A stretch of DNA of 64,000 nucleotides. Source: Pseudomonadota bacterium (GTDB lineage: Bacteria; Pseudomonadota; Alphaproteobacteria; Rhizobiales; Hyphomicrobiaceae). Position numbers and translations under genes: made by a program. Positions 17,307 to 26,262 of the stretch are shown one piece after another. The DNA is taken from the NCBI GenBank assembly GCA_018242215.1, contig JAFECG010000028.1:162124-226123 (forward strand). The letters run 5' to 3'. The notes below the pieces were generated by a model that saw only the letters and a list, made by a program, of their open reading frames with translations, had not been told where the DNA came from and did not search any database. Each line of letters begins with the position of its first letter. Positions within the stretch are counted from its first letter, which is position 1.

Positions 17307-17891
17307 CTAGTTGCCGGAAATTTTGCACTGCTCCTTCGCGGCGGCAGCACGCCCAGATTTCTCCCACTCTTCGATGTTGAACGGCTTGAACGCCTTCTTC
17401 TGCTCAGGCGTCAGCCATTCCGCATCTTTGACGTCGTCCTTCTGAATGTGCCGGATCCACGCGATGAGATGCATGATGTCATCGAGCGTCAAATCCTGCC
17501 CGTGCGGGCCCATCATGCCGTTAGCGCCGCCAAAGATCGTCTCGAAGATGCCTTTGTCGGTGGCGTTCTTGGGGTAGGTCCAATAGGAGTCATTGAGACC
17601 AGGTCCGACTTTGCCCTCGCCGATATGGCCATGGCAGCCGGAGCAGGATTCTAGGAAGACTTCCTCCCCTTTCGGAAGACAGCCCGGAACTTCGACATAA
17701 GGATCGACGCCCGTTTCCATGAACTTTTTCACAGCTGGTGTATCCCGGCCTTCTTTCGGCGAGATACCGTTGATATCAAGCGGATCGCCGGTAATCGTAT
17801 TCCTGAAATCCTGCTGTTCTGCGTGTGCAAGCTGAACACCCGCGATCAGCGCCGAGACAGCAACTCCTGCCGCCAAAACTCCAAATTTCAT
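17307..17891 (-). CDS. mxaG: MxaG, cytochrome cL
   Basis: 194 residues from the ATG at 17891, with GGAAGAG just upstream; an upstream GTG at 17909 is less likely. The signal peptide ends at AHA (residue 24). One haem site, CSGCH, is at residues 83-87. Met ligands are likely in the GGANGMMGPHGQDLTLDD segment, which is characteristic of cytochrome cL. It takes electrons from PQQ in methanol dehydrogenase and passes them to cytochrome cH. Two extra Cys (PGCLPKG and EQCKISGN) may form a disulfide. Confidence 0.93.
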   Translation of the reverse strand: MKFGVLAAGVAVSALIAGVQLAHAEQQDFRNTITGDPLDINGISPKEGRDTPAVKKFMETGVDPYVEVPGCLPKGEEVFLESCSGCHGHIGEGKVGPGLNDSYWTYPKNATDKGIFETIFGGANGMMGPHGQDLTLDDIMHLIAWIRHIQKDDVKDAEWLTPEQKKAFKPFNIEEWEKSGRAAAAKEQCKISGN

Positions 17892-17946
17892 CTGCGATTT
17901 CTCTTCCACTCTGTCTTCGATTGATCAGTATTGTCGGTTCGAAACG

Positions 17947-18864
17947 TCAGGTCGGCGGCTGCGGCGCCTCGAACGGGATACCTTCCTCTTTCAGAACCGC
18001 ATCGATTCTCCCTTGCACTTTCGGAAGCGCCGCATTGATCGCCTCCATCAGATCCTTGTCGCCCTTTCGGACGGCGAATGACTGGTCGAAGTGAAAAGGA
18101 ACACGTACGCCGTCGTCGCGGACGTTGTTGTCAGGAATGACTGTCATCTTGAGAGCGTCGCTGGCCTTGACATAGCGAGCGACTTCCGGAGCAAACCCGA
18201 TTGCCAGCTCCGCTTTTCCGGAGGCAACTTCGCCGACCATGCGCTCCGGCGGAATGCGCGTGTAGGAATTCCGCCGGTCTTTGAAGTTCGTTAGCGACGA
18301 GACATAGTTGATGTTGTCATTATAGAGATCGAGCTTCGTGATCATGGTCTCGGCCGGTGTCCCCTGCACGAAGCCGATCGGATGGGCCTTGAGGATATCG
18401 GGGCTGTCGAAGCTTGTGATCTTCAGCGGCGAATCCTTGCGCTGAACGAAAACATAAGCGGCGCGATAATAGGGTTTTGACGTCAGGACGCGCTCGTCGC
18501 TCGTATCGGTTCCGATGATGACGTCACAGAGATTCTTATCGAGCTGATCGCGGACAGCATAGATCGCAGGCTTCTGAGACCAGACGAATTGCACCTTTTT
18601 GCCGACGCCGTCGGCAAGGATTTTCGCAATCTTGTTTTCAAAGCCCGATTCATCGTCGGCTGAGTAAGGCAGCTCCTTCGCCGCTGCGCAGACGCGCAGA
18701 ACAGATGAATCGGGAGGCGGCGCGGCAGCGGCGGCCTTGCTATCCTCTGAATTCGCCGCATTCGAAGGCATGAGTGCGAGAAGCGAAATTGCCAGTGCGG
18801 CGGCCGTTTGGGCCAGCCACGACAACGTTTCGCGCGACGTGGGCATTTTGAATTCTGAAGCCAT
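17947..18864 (-). CDS. mxaJ: MxaJ, periplasmic binding protein-like
   Basis: 305 residues from the ATG at 18864 (MASEFKMPTSRE), after AAAGG; the frame extends to 19020 but the extra part lacks protein character. Signal segment TAAALAISLLALMPSNAA. The mature part is a solute-binding-protein fold of the type 3 family (LRVCAAAKELPYSADDESGFENKIA near the start, VIIGTDTSDERVLTSKPYYRAAYVFVQR, then GKAELAIGFAPEVARYV). MxaJ is essential for methanol dehydrogenase activity and appears to act in assembly rather than transport. No permease is nearby. Confidence 0.9.
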   Translation of the reverse strand: MASEFKMPTSRETLSWLAQTAAALAISLLALMPSNAANSEDSKAAAAAPPPDSSVLRVCAAAKELPYSADDESGFENKIAKILADGVGKKVQFVWSQKPAIYAVRDQLDKNLCDVIIGTDTSDERVLTSKPYYRAAYVFVQRKDSPLKITSFDSPDILKAHPIGFVQGTPAETMITKLDLYNDNINYVSSLTNFKDRRNSYTRIPPERMVGEVASGKAELAIGFAPEVARYVKASDALKMTVIPDNNVRDDGVRVPFHFDQSFAVRKGDKDLMEAINAALPKVQGRIDAVLKEEGIPFEAPQPPT

Positions 18865-19044
18865 TGTTGAACAAGGCCTTTCACATCGGTCTGGCAGTCG
18901 GCGACGCGGATGTTTGCGTGCGTTCGACGGCTCGTCAGGAAAAACGAATACTTCTCTCGCGAGGCAGATAGCCGTTGTTGTGAAGCGATGAACGACTACC
19001 GCCGCGCGGCCCGGCTCCATCCGGATACCGAGGATCGGAAGGCC

Positions 19045-19073
19045 GCGGCATCAGCAGAATTTGCCGATGCCGC
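19045..19073 (-). promoter_or_regulatory. Stem-loop just after mxaF
   Basis: GCGGCATC pairs with GATGCCGC (8 bp); after one mismatch a further GCA/TGC pairs around a five-base loop. It starts 17 bases after the mxaF stop and lacks a T-run, so it looks more like an mRNA 3'-end stabiliser or processing site than a strong terminator. It would raise mxaF message over mxaJ. Confidence 0.6.
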
Positions 19074-19089
19074 AACCTAAGGCTCGGCC

Positions 19090-20985
19090 TCAGCCCTTCT
19101 CGTATTCGCCGACGTTCACGTCGTCGTAGGGGTTCTTGCCGTCAAGCGAGAACACTTCGACGCTTCCGCCCATCTGCGTGAAGTTCTGCAGCCTCTTGAA
19201 GGCGCCAACCGCACCGAGACCGGCCGTCGGATCATTGAGGTCGAACACCAGGCCGACACCCGGCCAACCACCGACGCCCGACATGATTGCGATGTACTGG
19301 ATGCCGTTGTGCTCGTACGTCATAGGATAGCCGATAACGCCGGAGGGCAGCTTGTGCTTCCAGAGGAGTTCACCCGTGTCCGAGTTGCGCGCCTTGATGA
19401 AGCCATCGAGCGTCCCGTAGAACACGAGATTGCCTGCCGTCGCGAGCGTGCCGCCCCAGACGGAGAATTTCTCCATGTGTTCCCACTTATACTTGCCGGT
19501 GATGGCGTTGTAGGCCTTGATCTGACCGAGACCCAGGTAGTTCTGGCGATCGCCCTTCGGACCCGGATACATCCACAACGTCGCGCCGACGAAGAACTGG
19601 CCCGCACGATAGGGAAGCATGAAGGGCTCCCAGTCCATGCAGATGTGGTTGATGCCCATGAAGAACAGCTGCTTCGTCGGATCGTAGGAGTCGTGACCCT
19701 GGTTATGGTAGCCCATTGCCGACGGGCAGATGTCCGTCGCCTTGTGATCCATACGAGTTCCGTACTCAGGGTCGCGAACCGGAAGCCCTGTCTTGAGGTC
19801 GACGGTCTTGAACTCGTTGACGGTGTCGTCGAGCTTGTCGGCCGAGATCAGGTCGCCGTTTTCGCGGTCAAGCGTGTAGACGATGCCATTACGATCCGGA
19901 TGCGTCAGAAGCTTACGCATTTTGCCCTGCTTGTCCTTCTGCTCGGAGAGCATCATGACGTTCACGCCGGCATAGTCCCACTCGTCATGGGGTGTCTTCT
20001 GATAGCCGAACTTGAGCATACCGGTATCGGCATCGCGAGCCATGATCGTCATGGTCCACTTGTTGTCGCCCGGCCGCATCGTCTCGTTCCACGGCGATGG
20101 ATTGCCCGATCCGTAATAGATTAGGTTCGTGCCTGGATCATAAGCATACCAACCCCAGTTGGTGCCGCCGCCGATCTTCCAAGCATCGCCTTCCCAGGTC
20201 GCAAGGCCAAGGCCCTTCTGACCGTAATGCGGGTTCGCCTTGTTGAAGTCGTCGCCGATGCCGATTTCGCTGTCGGGGCCTGTCGCGTACTTGCGCCAGA
20301 TCATCGCGCCGGTTTTGACGTTGTAGGCCGTCGTATAGCCGCGAACGCCAAGCTCCGCACCCGACGAACCGACGATCGCAATGTCCTTCACGACGTAAGG
20401 AGCCTGCGTCTCGGTCTGACCGACTTTAATGTCGGCGTTCTCGACCTTCCAGAATTCTTCACCCGTCTTGGCGTTGAGCGCCACCAGGTGACCGTCGAGC
20501 TGGGTCTTGATGATCAGCGGCGGAACGGTGCCGTCACCCGGCCAGTAGGCGAGGCCACGGTTGACAAGATCGCAGCATGCGACGGAACGAGCCGCCGGAT
20601 CCTGCTTCGGGCTGTGCTGCCAAAGAATATGACCGGGATCGTTAAGGTCGAGAGCAAAGGTCTTGTTGGGGAATGAGGTGTGGACGTACATGACGCCGTC
20701 AACGACGAGCGGTGCACCTTCATGCCCGTGCAATTCGCCCGTCGAGAACGACCAGGCGTGCTTCAACTGCTTAACGTTGCTGACGTTGATCTGATCGTCT
20801 TCGCTGTAGTTGTTCGAGTCGTAGTTGCGACCCGGCATCACCCAATTTTCTTTGCTTTTCGAGAGTTCGATCAGTTTGTCATTCGCATAGGCGCTGGTTG
20901 CGACGCCAAGCTGCATAGCGGCGGCTATCGCCATGCAGGACGCCGACATCAGCATTGTGGTGCCAACGACTTTTTTCATGCCCAT
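19090..20985 (-). CDS. mxaF: MxaF, calcium/PQQ methanol dehydrogenase large subunit
   Basis: 631 residues with a signal peptide ending near residue 35 (VATSAYA). It is an eight-bladed PQQ propeller. The vicinal disulfide is Cys137-Cys138 ([12 protein letters not shown]). The catalytic Asp337 lies in [11 protein letters not shown]; position +2 is Ala339, where XoxF enzymes have the lanthanide-binding Asp (DYDG). The enzyme is therefore the calcium type, and mxaI downstream agrees. It oxidises methanol to formaldehyde in the periplasm, passing electrons to cytochrome cL. GAGG lies four bases before the ATG; a second ATG two codons on is possible. It is the first gene of the operon. Confidence 0.96.
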   Translation of the reverse strand: MGMKKVVGTTMLMSASCMAIAAAMQLGVATSAYANDKLIELSKSKENWVMPGRNYDSNNYSEDDQINVSNVKQLKHAWSFSTGELHGHEGAPLVVDGVMYVHTSFPNKTFALDLNDPGHILWQHSPKQDPAARSVACCDLVNRGLAYWPGDGTVPPLIIKTQLDGHLVALNAKTGEEFWKVENADIKVGQTETQAPYVVKDIAIVGSSGAELGVRGYTTAYNVKTGAMIWRKYATGPDSEIGIGDDFNKANPHYGQKGLGLATWEGDAWKIGGGTNWGWYAYDPGTNLIYYGSGNPSPWNETMRPGDNKWTMTIMARDADTGMLKFGYQKTPHDEWDYAGVNVMMLSEQKDKQGKMRKLLTHPDRNGIVYTLDRENGDLISADKLDDTVNEFKTVDLKTGLPVRDPEYGTRMDHKATDICPSAMGYHNQGHDSYDPTKQLFFMGINHICMDWEPFMLPYRAGQFFVGATLWMYPGPKGDRQNYLGLGQIKAYNAITGKYKWEHMEKFSVWGGTLATAGNLVFYGTLDGFIKARNSDTGELLWKHKLPSGVIGYPMTYEHNGIQYIAIMSGVGGWPGVGLVFDLNDPTAGLGAVGAFKRLQNFTQMGGSVEVFSLDGKNPYDDVNVGEYEKG

Positions 20986-21357
20986 TTAACCTCGCGTTTC
21001 CTAAACCCAGCTTTTCTTTTGTTCGGCCGAGACCGGCTTTCCCCTGATAAATCGAGGGAGTTCTTTCGCCGTCCCGACCCTCTGAGGCGCGAGCGGAATA
21101 CGGGTAAACACGCTCACCCGCGGCCACTCTCTGATGCGTACTGTGCGTTCGGATCGCTGGTCGTCCGATGGTTGCGCAATCAGCACGCGCCGGACCGTAA
21201 CGATGTAGCCTTGCGAGGTCTTCAGATTGATCGGCAAATTGGGCCGGGAACTTTTGGCAAAGAAGACTGCAGACGTTGTCCTGGAAGTCTCGACGGACGT
21301 CTGCCATAGCTGGCTGCAACAGACCTGCTAATCGCCGGAAAATCGCAAATAAACGTG
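20986..21357. promoter_or_regulatory. Divergent mxaF / mxaZYX-type control region
   Basis: About 370 bases between divergent starts. It must hold both the strong mxaF promoter (- strand) and that of the two-component operon (+ strand). An inverted repeat, GCAGACGT at 21269-21276 and ACGTCTGC at 21297-21304, is perfect over 8 bp with a 20-base gap. A partial relative of the lanM-side motif (CCGGGAACTTTT) is at about 21244. No promoter hexamers could be assigned with confidence. Confidence 0.55.
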
Positions 21358-21858
21358 ATGATCAAACGCATTTTCGTCTTTTCACTGTTCATTTTGATCG
21401 CTGCCGGCCTAACCGCATGCAGCGATGAGCAACCGCCGCGGCGCTCGGCCGAGCAGCGATCGGGGCTGGCGAAAGTCGCTGAAAAAAGCTGGCTGACGCT
21501 CCAGGACGACGTGCGACCGGAGGTATGGCTCATCGAGCACGAAGAAAATGGCGGCGTAAAATCTTCCAATGCCAGTGAGAGTGCCGTTCGGCGCGCGCTG
21601 GCGGAAGCCTCCGCGAAGTTCCGCGACTCTCCGCGCATGATTGCAAATCGCGCTGTACAGCTTGAGGGCATGCTTAAAGAAGAAGGCGGTGACGAATCCG
21701 CAATCGTCTTGATAAGCCGCTTAAACGGTGCAATCGCACCAAATCGCATCGAGAGTTTCGGCGCAGCCGGCCAACAATACTACAACATGCGCAAGGCCGG
21801 CCTCAGCGAGCAGCAGGCGATTGACGCGCTTTCGAAACTCTATGGCTCCGCCAGTTGA
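21358..21858 (+). CDS. Lipoprotein, first gene of regulatory operon (mxaZ position)
   Basis: 166 residues from the ATG at 21358. The signal ends in a lipobox, AAGLTAC, so Cys is the likely lipidated residue. The rest is helical and charged, with no recognised domain; the C-terminal QQYYNMRKAGLSEQQAIDALSKLYG looks like a two-helix unit. It is followed with a short overlap by a histidine kinase and a response regulator. In Paracoccus denitrificans mxaZ, mxaY and mxaX lie upstream of mxaF in the opposite direction, in that order; this gene has the mxaZ place, but homology was not tested. Confidence 0.72.
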   Translation: MIKRIFVFSLFILIAAGLTACSDEQPPRRSAEQRSGLAKVAEKSWLTLQDDVRPEVWLIEHEENGGVKSSNASESAVRRALAEASAKFRDSPRMIANRAVQLEGMLKEEGGDESAIVLISRLNGAIAPNRIESFGAAGQQYYNMRKAGLSEQQAIDALSKLYGSAS

Positions 21859-23344
21859 CGTGATGCAGACAATTTCTCGCATATTCCGCTCGGGCGGTCG
21901 CGCCGAGGTAGCTTGGCTCGGGCGGTCAATCAGACAGCAGGTTCTGCTGGCGATTTCCGCAATGCTTATTCTTGCAATCGCCCTCATGGGAACGACCGCC
22001 GTTGTCAACGGCCGCCAATCGGTGAACGTCGAGATCGAAGCATCGATGGATACGGCTGAAGGATATCTGCGGGAACTCGTTCGCAGGATCACAGCCGAAA
22101 ATCGCCTTTCTGAGCTCGACGATCTCGTCGCATCTGAAGTTCAGCATCTGCGCCATGCGCGCATTTATATCCAGGACCCTGGACAGCAGATGCGGATATT
22201 GCGCCCGCCGGATGCAGATTCGGACGCGGATAATGTTCTCGACCGCACGCCGGATTGGTTCGAGACGTTGATGATGCCGAAAGGCGGCAACGATCATACA
22301 CGTATCATCAACATAGAACCGAACGGCCGGTCGCTCATTCTTAAGGGCGATCCGGATGACGAGATCGCAGAGAAATGGGAGCAGCTTTCAGCATTGGCAA
22401 TTGTTGCGGTCATCGCGATCGCTTTGATCATGGCCGCATTCTATTTCATTCTCGGGCGCATTCTCAATCCGCTTACCGCACTGGCAAAGGGGCTAGCTGC
22501 CCTCGAGGCAGGGGAGCGCTCACAACGTCTTGAAATTCCCGCGGTCAGCGAAGTCGAGGAGATCACAAGGAAGTTCAATTCTCTCGCTGCAACTCTTGAT
22601 CATGCGCGGGAGGAAAACGGCGAACTCTATCGGCAGATTCAATCGGTTCAGGAAGATGAGCGACGGGAGATTGCGCGTGAGCTTCACGACGAGGCAGGGC
22701 CCTGCCTGTTCGGAATTACGGCCAATGCAGAATCTATCGGTAGTCTCGCCAACTCACTCGTCCCAGAGCAAGCTGAACCAATTCGGAAGCGGACGGATGA
22801 AATCCTTTCGATCGCAACGCGATTGAAATCCATGAACCGGACGCTTTTGAAACGCCTTCATCCCGTGTCCATCGGCAAGGTGCCGCTCTCGGCCCTCATC
22901 CAGGATCTTATCTACGATTTCGAGCGAAGGCATCCGAATGTACGCATCGGCTTTTCGGGTGCGCCCTACATAAAGGGCTATGGCGAACGGATTGATCTCA
23001 CCGTCTATCGCTCGACGCAGGAGGCGCTAACCACCGCGATCAGGCACGGCAAAGCCGCTCATATCGTCATCGAGCTTCGCGTAGAGAACACAGGCAGCGC
23101 CGGTCACGAAGGCAATTCATCAGCGATTTGCCTGCGCATCAGTGATGACGGAGTAGGCCTCGAACCCGATACGCAGGCGGGCTTTGGGCTCTCGGCAATG
23201 AAAGAACGCGTGCTCGCCTCCGGCGGCAGCCTCGTCATCGCAGGTTACGAGCCCCGCGGAACGACGATCTCGATCAAAATTCCGTTGTCTTCCGCCGAGC
23301 AAAACAGCGGAATTACAGACCCATTTAGCCGAGCTTCCGCATGA
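21842..23344 (+). CDS. Membrane histidine kinase (NarX/MxaY-like)
   Basis: 500 residues from the ATG at 21842; 21863 is an alternative, and the longer frame back to 21728 lies inside the lipoprotein gene. Two membrane segments (VLLAISAMLILAIALMG and LAIVAVIAIALIMAAFYFIL) bracket a periplasmic sensor of about 135 residues. A HAMP domain follows (GRILNPLTALAKGLAALEAGE), then a HisKA_3 box with the phospho-His in EIARELHDEAGPCLFG, and a HATPase domain ending in ISDDGVGL and GFGLSAMKERV. It is coupled to the regulator downstream by a four-base overlap. Gene order suggests control of mxaF, as MxaY does in Paracoccus. Confidence 0.87.
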   Translation: MAPPVDVMQTISRIFRSGGRAEVAWLGRSIRQQVLLAISAMLILAIALMGTTAVVNGRQSVNVEIEASMDTAEGYLRELVRRITAENRLSELDDLVASEVQHLRHARIYIQDPGQQMRILRPPDADSDADNVLDRTPDWFETLMMPKGGNDHTRIINIEPNGRSLILKGDPDDEIAEKWEQLSALAIVAVIAIALIMAAFYFILGRILNPLTALAKGLAALEAGERSQRLEIPAVSEVEEITRKFNSLAATLDHAREENGELYRQIQSVQEDERREIARELHDEAGPCLFGITANAESIGSLANSLVPEQAEPIRKRTDEILSIATRLKSMNRTLLKRLHPVSIGKVPLSALIQDLIYDFERRHPNVRIGFSGAPYIKGYGERIDLTVYRSTQEALTTAIRHGKAAHIVIELRVENTGSAGHEGNSSAICLRISDDGVGLEPDTQAGFGLSAMKERVLASGGSLVIAGYEPRGTTISIKIPLSSAEQNSGITDPFSRASA

Positions 23345-24033
23345 CAAAAATTCTCGTCATCGATGACCATCCGATCGTACTCCAAGGCTGCCGCCGTGTT
23401 CTCGAGGACGCCGGCATCGACGATATCACCTTGGCGTCTAATTTGATCGAAGGGTTCCGCGCATATCGAACCGACAAGCCGGATTTGATCATCATAGATC
23501 TCGCAATCAAGAAAGGAGTTCTTGGTGGTCTGTCATTCATCCGGCGCCTGAGAATACACGATAAGTACACGCCGATTCTCGTGCTGACCATGCACGAGGA
23601 TCCGATGATCGCCAGCCAATCACTGAGGCTCGGCGCCAATGGCTACATTCTGAAAGACACCTCATCTGTCGATATCATCAAAGCGCTACAGGCGGTGCGC
23701 CAGGGCAAGACATTCCTCAGCCACGCAATTGCTTCTGCCATCGCCGTGATGGAAACGAAAGGGAGAACGAACCCGCTCAATGGCATGACGCTTCGGGAGC
23801 TGCAGACATTGGAGCTGATCGCGCAGGGCAAGCAGTATGCAGCAATCGCGGAAGAGCTGCACGTCAGCTACAAAACCATTGCGAATACCTGCTCCCAGAT
23901 CAAGACGAAGCTCGGGGTCAAATCGCTACCCGAACTGATGCGTATCGCGATCGATCATCTTCCAGAAATGTCTGGGCAAAGGATGAATGACCGTACGGCG
24001 GCGCAAATGCGAGTCGGGAAAGCTTGGCAGTAG
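23341..24033 (+). CDS. NarL/FixJ response regulator (MxaX-like)
   Basis: 230 residues. The receiver has LVIDDHP and phospho-acceptor Asp53 in LIIIDLAIKKG; the DNA-binding half has MTLRELQTLELIAQGKQY and IAEELHVSYKTIANTCSQI. Its start overlaps the kinase stop (ATGA), so the two form a pair. The helix-turn-helix is close in type to the orphan regulator at 7.6 kb (both have a SYKT recognition segment), so the two may bind related sites. It probably activates mxaF. Confidence 0.88.
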   Translation: MTKILVIDDHPIVLQGCRRVLEDAGIDDITLASNLIEGFRAYRTDKPDLIIIDLAIKKGVLGGLSFIRRLRIHDKYTPILVLTMHEDPMIASQSLRLGANGYILKDTSSVDIIKALQAVRQGKTFLSHAIASAIAVMETKGRTNPLNGMTLRELQTLELIAQGKQYAAIAEELHVSYKTIANTCSQIKTKLGVKSLPELMRIAIDHLPEMSGQRMNDRTAAQMRVGKAWQ

Positions 24034-24121
24034 AAATTGCCGTGACTTGGCAGTGCCACCTGCGCCATCGGTTCAATTCCGAAAATAGAAAAACATAGGA
24101 AACGGCTCGGGTATCATTCTC

Positions 24122-24766
24122 ATGCGATCAATCTTCGTTGGATTATTACTGTCCATTGGCGCTTCCGTCTCTGCCCACGCGAGTTGCAAGGATGAGGTCG
24201 ACGCGGCATTTGCCAAGCTTCGCGAGGCGAAATCATTCCGGTTGGAAACGACGATTTCGAATGCCGACGGGACGTTGAAGATGCGCGCGGATTACATTCT
24301 TCCGGATCGGATGCGCCAAACCGTGACCCTTGGCGATCAGAGCGTGCCAATGGAGATGATCGTTATAGGCAAGCGGGCGTGGTCCAATCAGGGCGGCGGT
24401 TGGGCGGAACTGCCGGAGAAATTCGCTGATACCGTTGCCAACCAGATCAAGGAAACCGTCGCGGAAGCACCGAAAGTGGCAACCGACTATAAATGCGCTG
24501 GCGATAAGGACTTCGAAGGAAAAAGCTATGCGCTCTATCAGGGCATCCTTGCCATGCCGCTATCAGCAGAGGCGAAAGAAAAGGGGCCGCGTATTTCAGC
24601 CGTAAGCGCGCCAAACCAGCAAAGCGTCTACGTCGACAAAGCGACCGGGCTGCCCGTGCGCAATATCGTTACTCCTGTTACCGATCCCAGCAAGCGGCTG
24701 TTCGACGGCACGTTCACGATCGTCCACGATATGACGATCGATCCGCCAGCCGTCTCCGCAAATTGA
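24122..24766 (+). CDS. Periplasmic protein, LolA/outer-membrane carrier-like
   Basis: 214 residues with a signal peptide (FVGLLLSIGASVSAHA). The body has alternating strands with RLETTISNADGTLKMRADYILPDRMRQTV and MEMIVIGKRAWSNQGGGWAEL, reminiscent of LolA/LppX-type half-barrels that carry hydrophobic ligands. Two Cys (ASCKDEV and DYKCAGD) may form a disulfide. The gene starts about 90 bases after the regulator and shares its stop with the next gene's ATG (TGATG). The function is unknown; the location suggests involvement in methanol oxidation. Confidence 0.7.
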   Translation: MRSIFVGLLLSIGASVSAHASCKDEVDAAFAKLREAKSFRLETTISNADGTLKMRADYILPDRMRQTVTLGDQSVPMEMIVIGKRAWSNQGGGWAELPEKFADTVANQIKETVAEAPKVATDYKCAGDKDFEGKSYALYQGILAMPLSAEAKEKGPRISAVSAPNQQSVYVDKATGLPVRNIVTPVTDPSKRLFDGTFTIVHDMTIDPPAVSAN

Positions 24767-25512
24767 TGCGATCTCGGCGGGTCGGTCCGATGCGGCGCCG
24801 GATCTTGAAAATCTCCGGCGCGGCAGCGACGTTGATGGTTTTACTCGCAAGCCCTGCAACGTCGAGCGGAGACAAGGTGCCGTGCATATCGGACGCGATG
24901 ATTGTGTTCGATGCATCCGGATCGATGGCCGCCACGGATTTTCCCGATGGCATCCCGACGCGCATTGATCGTGTCCGGACTGCGCTCAGAAAGTTCCTGC
25001 CTCGCGTTTCGGCAACGCGAAATCTCGGGCTCGTCATCTATGGGCCGGGTTCACATGTGGACGATTGCGAAAACATCAGCCTTCGCTTTGGCCCGACGGC
25101 AGATGCCGGCAAGAGGATTCAAACAGAGGTCGATCGCGTGGTTCCGGATGGTCGGACACCTCTCACGAAATCTGTACGCAGGGCCGCGGATGCGCTCGGC
25201 AATCCCGATAAGCCCGGCGTCATCGTTCTGCTGACCGATGGTGAGGAGACTTGCGGCGGCAATCCGTGTGATCTTGCGCGCGAACTCGCGGCGACGCGGC
25301 CGAATACCGTCGTCCACGTCATCGGCTACAAGCTTCAATCACTCGATGGCCGATCACCGGTATCTGGTGCCAAGTGCCTCGCCGACAAAACAGGCGGCTA
25401 CAATCTCACTGCAGAGACATTGGAAGATCTGGTTCGCGCCTTTGACAAGACGCTCGGCTGTGATCAGCTTTCCATGGCTGTCCATAATGGACACGCCGAA
25501 GCACGAAAGTGA
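24766..25512 (+). CDS. Exported VWA-domain protein
   Basis: 248 residues from the ATG at 24766. A signal peptide (ISGAAATLMVLLASPATSSG) precedes a single VWA domain with AMIVFDASGSMAATD (DxSxS MIDAS), DGRTPLTKSVR (the MIDAS Thr) and VIVLLTDGEETCGG. Four or more Cys in the mature part suggest periplasmic disulfides. This is a third VWA-type protein near the mxa genes besides MxaC and MxaL, but it is on the other transcript and lacks membrane helices after the signal. It could serve calcium or lanthanide loading. Confidence 0.82.
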   Translation: MRSRRVGPMRRRILKISGAAATLMVLLASPATSSGDKVPCISDAMIVFDASGSMAATDFPDGIPTRIDRVRTALRKFLPRVSATRNLGLVIYGPGSHVDDCENISLRFGPTADAGKRIQTEVDRVVPDGRTPLTKSVRRAADALGNPDKPGVIVLLTDGEETCGGNPCDLARELAATRPNTVVHVIGYKLQSLDGRSPVSGAKCLADKTGGYNLTAETLEDLVRAFDKTLGCDQLSMAVHNGHAEARK

Positions 25513-25516
25513 TATC

Positions 25517-25954
25517 ATGCGCGTCATCGCATTTTTAATCGCCGCTCTCGTCTTCGCGATACCCGCATTCGGGGCGACATCTTTACCGGTACGAAAGGCT
25601 GGCTATTGGCAACTGACGACCGTTGCCGAAACCGTCGGAATGAAAACATTCGGTACATGTATCACGACGGCGGATCCGGTGATCACAGGAGTTGGCAATA
25701 AGGATTGTCAGACATCGGATGTGCGGGAGCTTGGTGACGAGCGATACGTCGATGTCATTTGCCGCACCGACGCAGGTAAGGAAACGACGAGCACCGTTCT
25801 GACCGGAGATTTTAAGACGTGGTATCGCGCTGTGTCGAAGATCACGTTCGATCCGCCGCAAAGCGGCGTCGCGCACATGGGCGTGACAATTGACGGGAAA
25901 TACCTGGGAGCGAATTGTTCTTCGAAGAAGACCTCGACCGAATCCGAGAAGTAG
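25517..25954 (+). CDS. DUF3617-like exported protein
   Basis: 145 residues from the ATG at 25517. Signal peptide IAFLIAALVFAIPAFGATS. The mature part begins VRKAGYWQLTTVAETVG and has CITTAD, NKDCQ, DVICRTDAG and a final Cys (GANCSSKK), the pattern of DUF3617 proteins, small periplasmic proteins of unknown role. It is four bases after the VWA gene, ending a six-gene run that begins with the lipoprotein. Confidence 0.75.
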   Translation: MRVIAFLIAALVFAIPAFGATSLPVRKAGYWQLTTVAETVGMKTFGTCITTADPVITGVGNKDCQTSDVRELGDERYVDVICRTDAGKETTSTVLTGDFKTWYRAVSKITFDPPQSGVAHMGVTIDGKYLGANCSSKKTSTESEK

Positions 25955-26262
25955 GCGGCTATAGCCTAAGGATCGTTAGCGCTCCTCGTTCATGACCTGG
26001 GCCCGCGACGGGACTTCCGCGAGTACCGTTGGCTGATAGAAGAAGCCATCATTTTCGATGCGGCGGTCGGCGCGATCCTAGAGCGGCCCACTGCGGCAGC
26101 CCGATGCATTCAAAAAATCGATGAATGACTGTCGCTCGGTGCCATTGAGCAACACCCTGTCCAACAGTCATATATCAACTGGCCATTCATATTGAACTTC
26201 CATGACGATCGAAGTAGTCCAGCGACTATATCGTTTGTGTTAGTGGTGTGAAGGGGGATATG
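25955..26262. other. Intergenic region before the TonB receptor
   Basis: About 300 bases with no supported gene. It contains an AT-rich stretch at about 26165-26245 suited to a promoter. No riboswitch-like structure was recognised. Confidence 0.4.

Noticed and set aside
19309-20124. 271-residue + strand frame inside mxaF
   Set aside because: It is antisense to a certain gene; its composition (Arg, Val rich) comes from the complementary codon bias.
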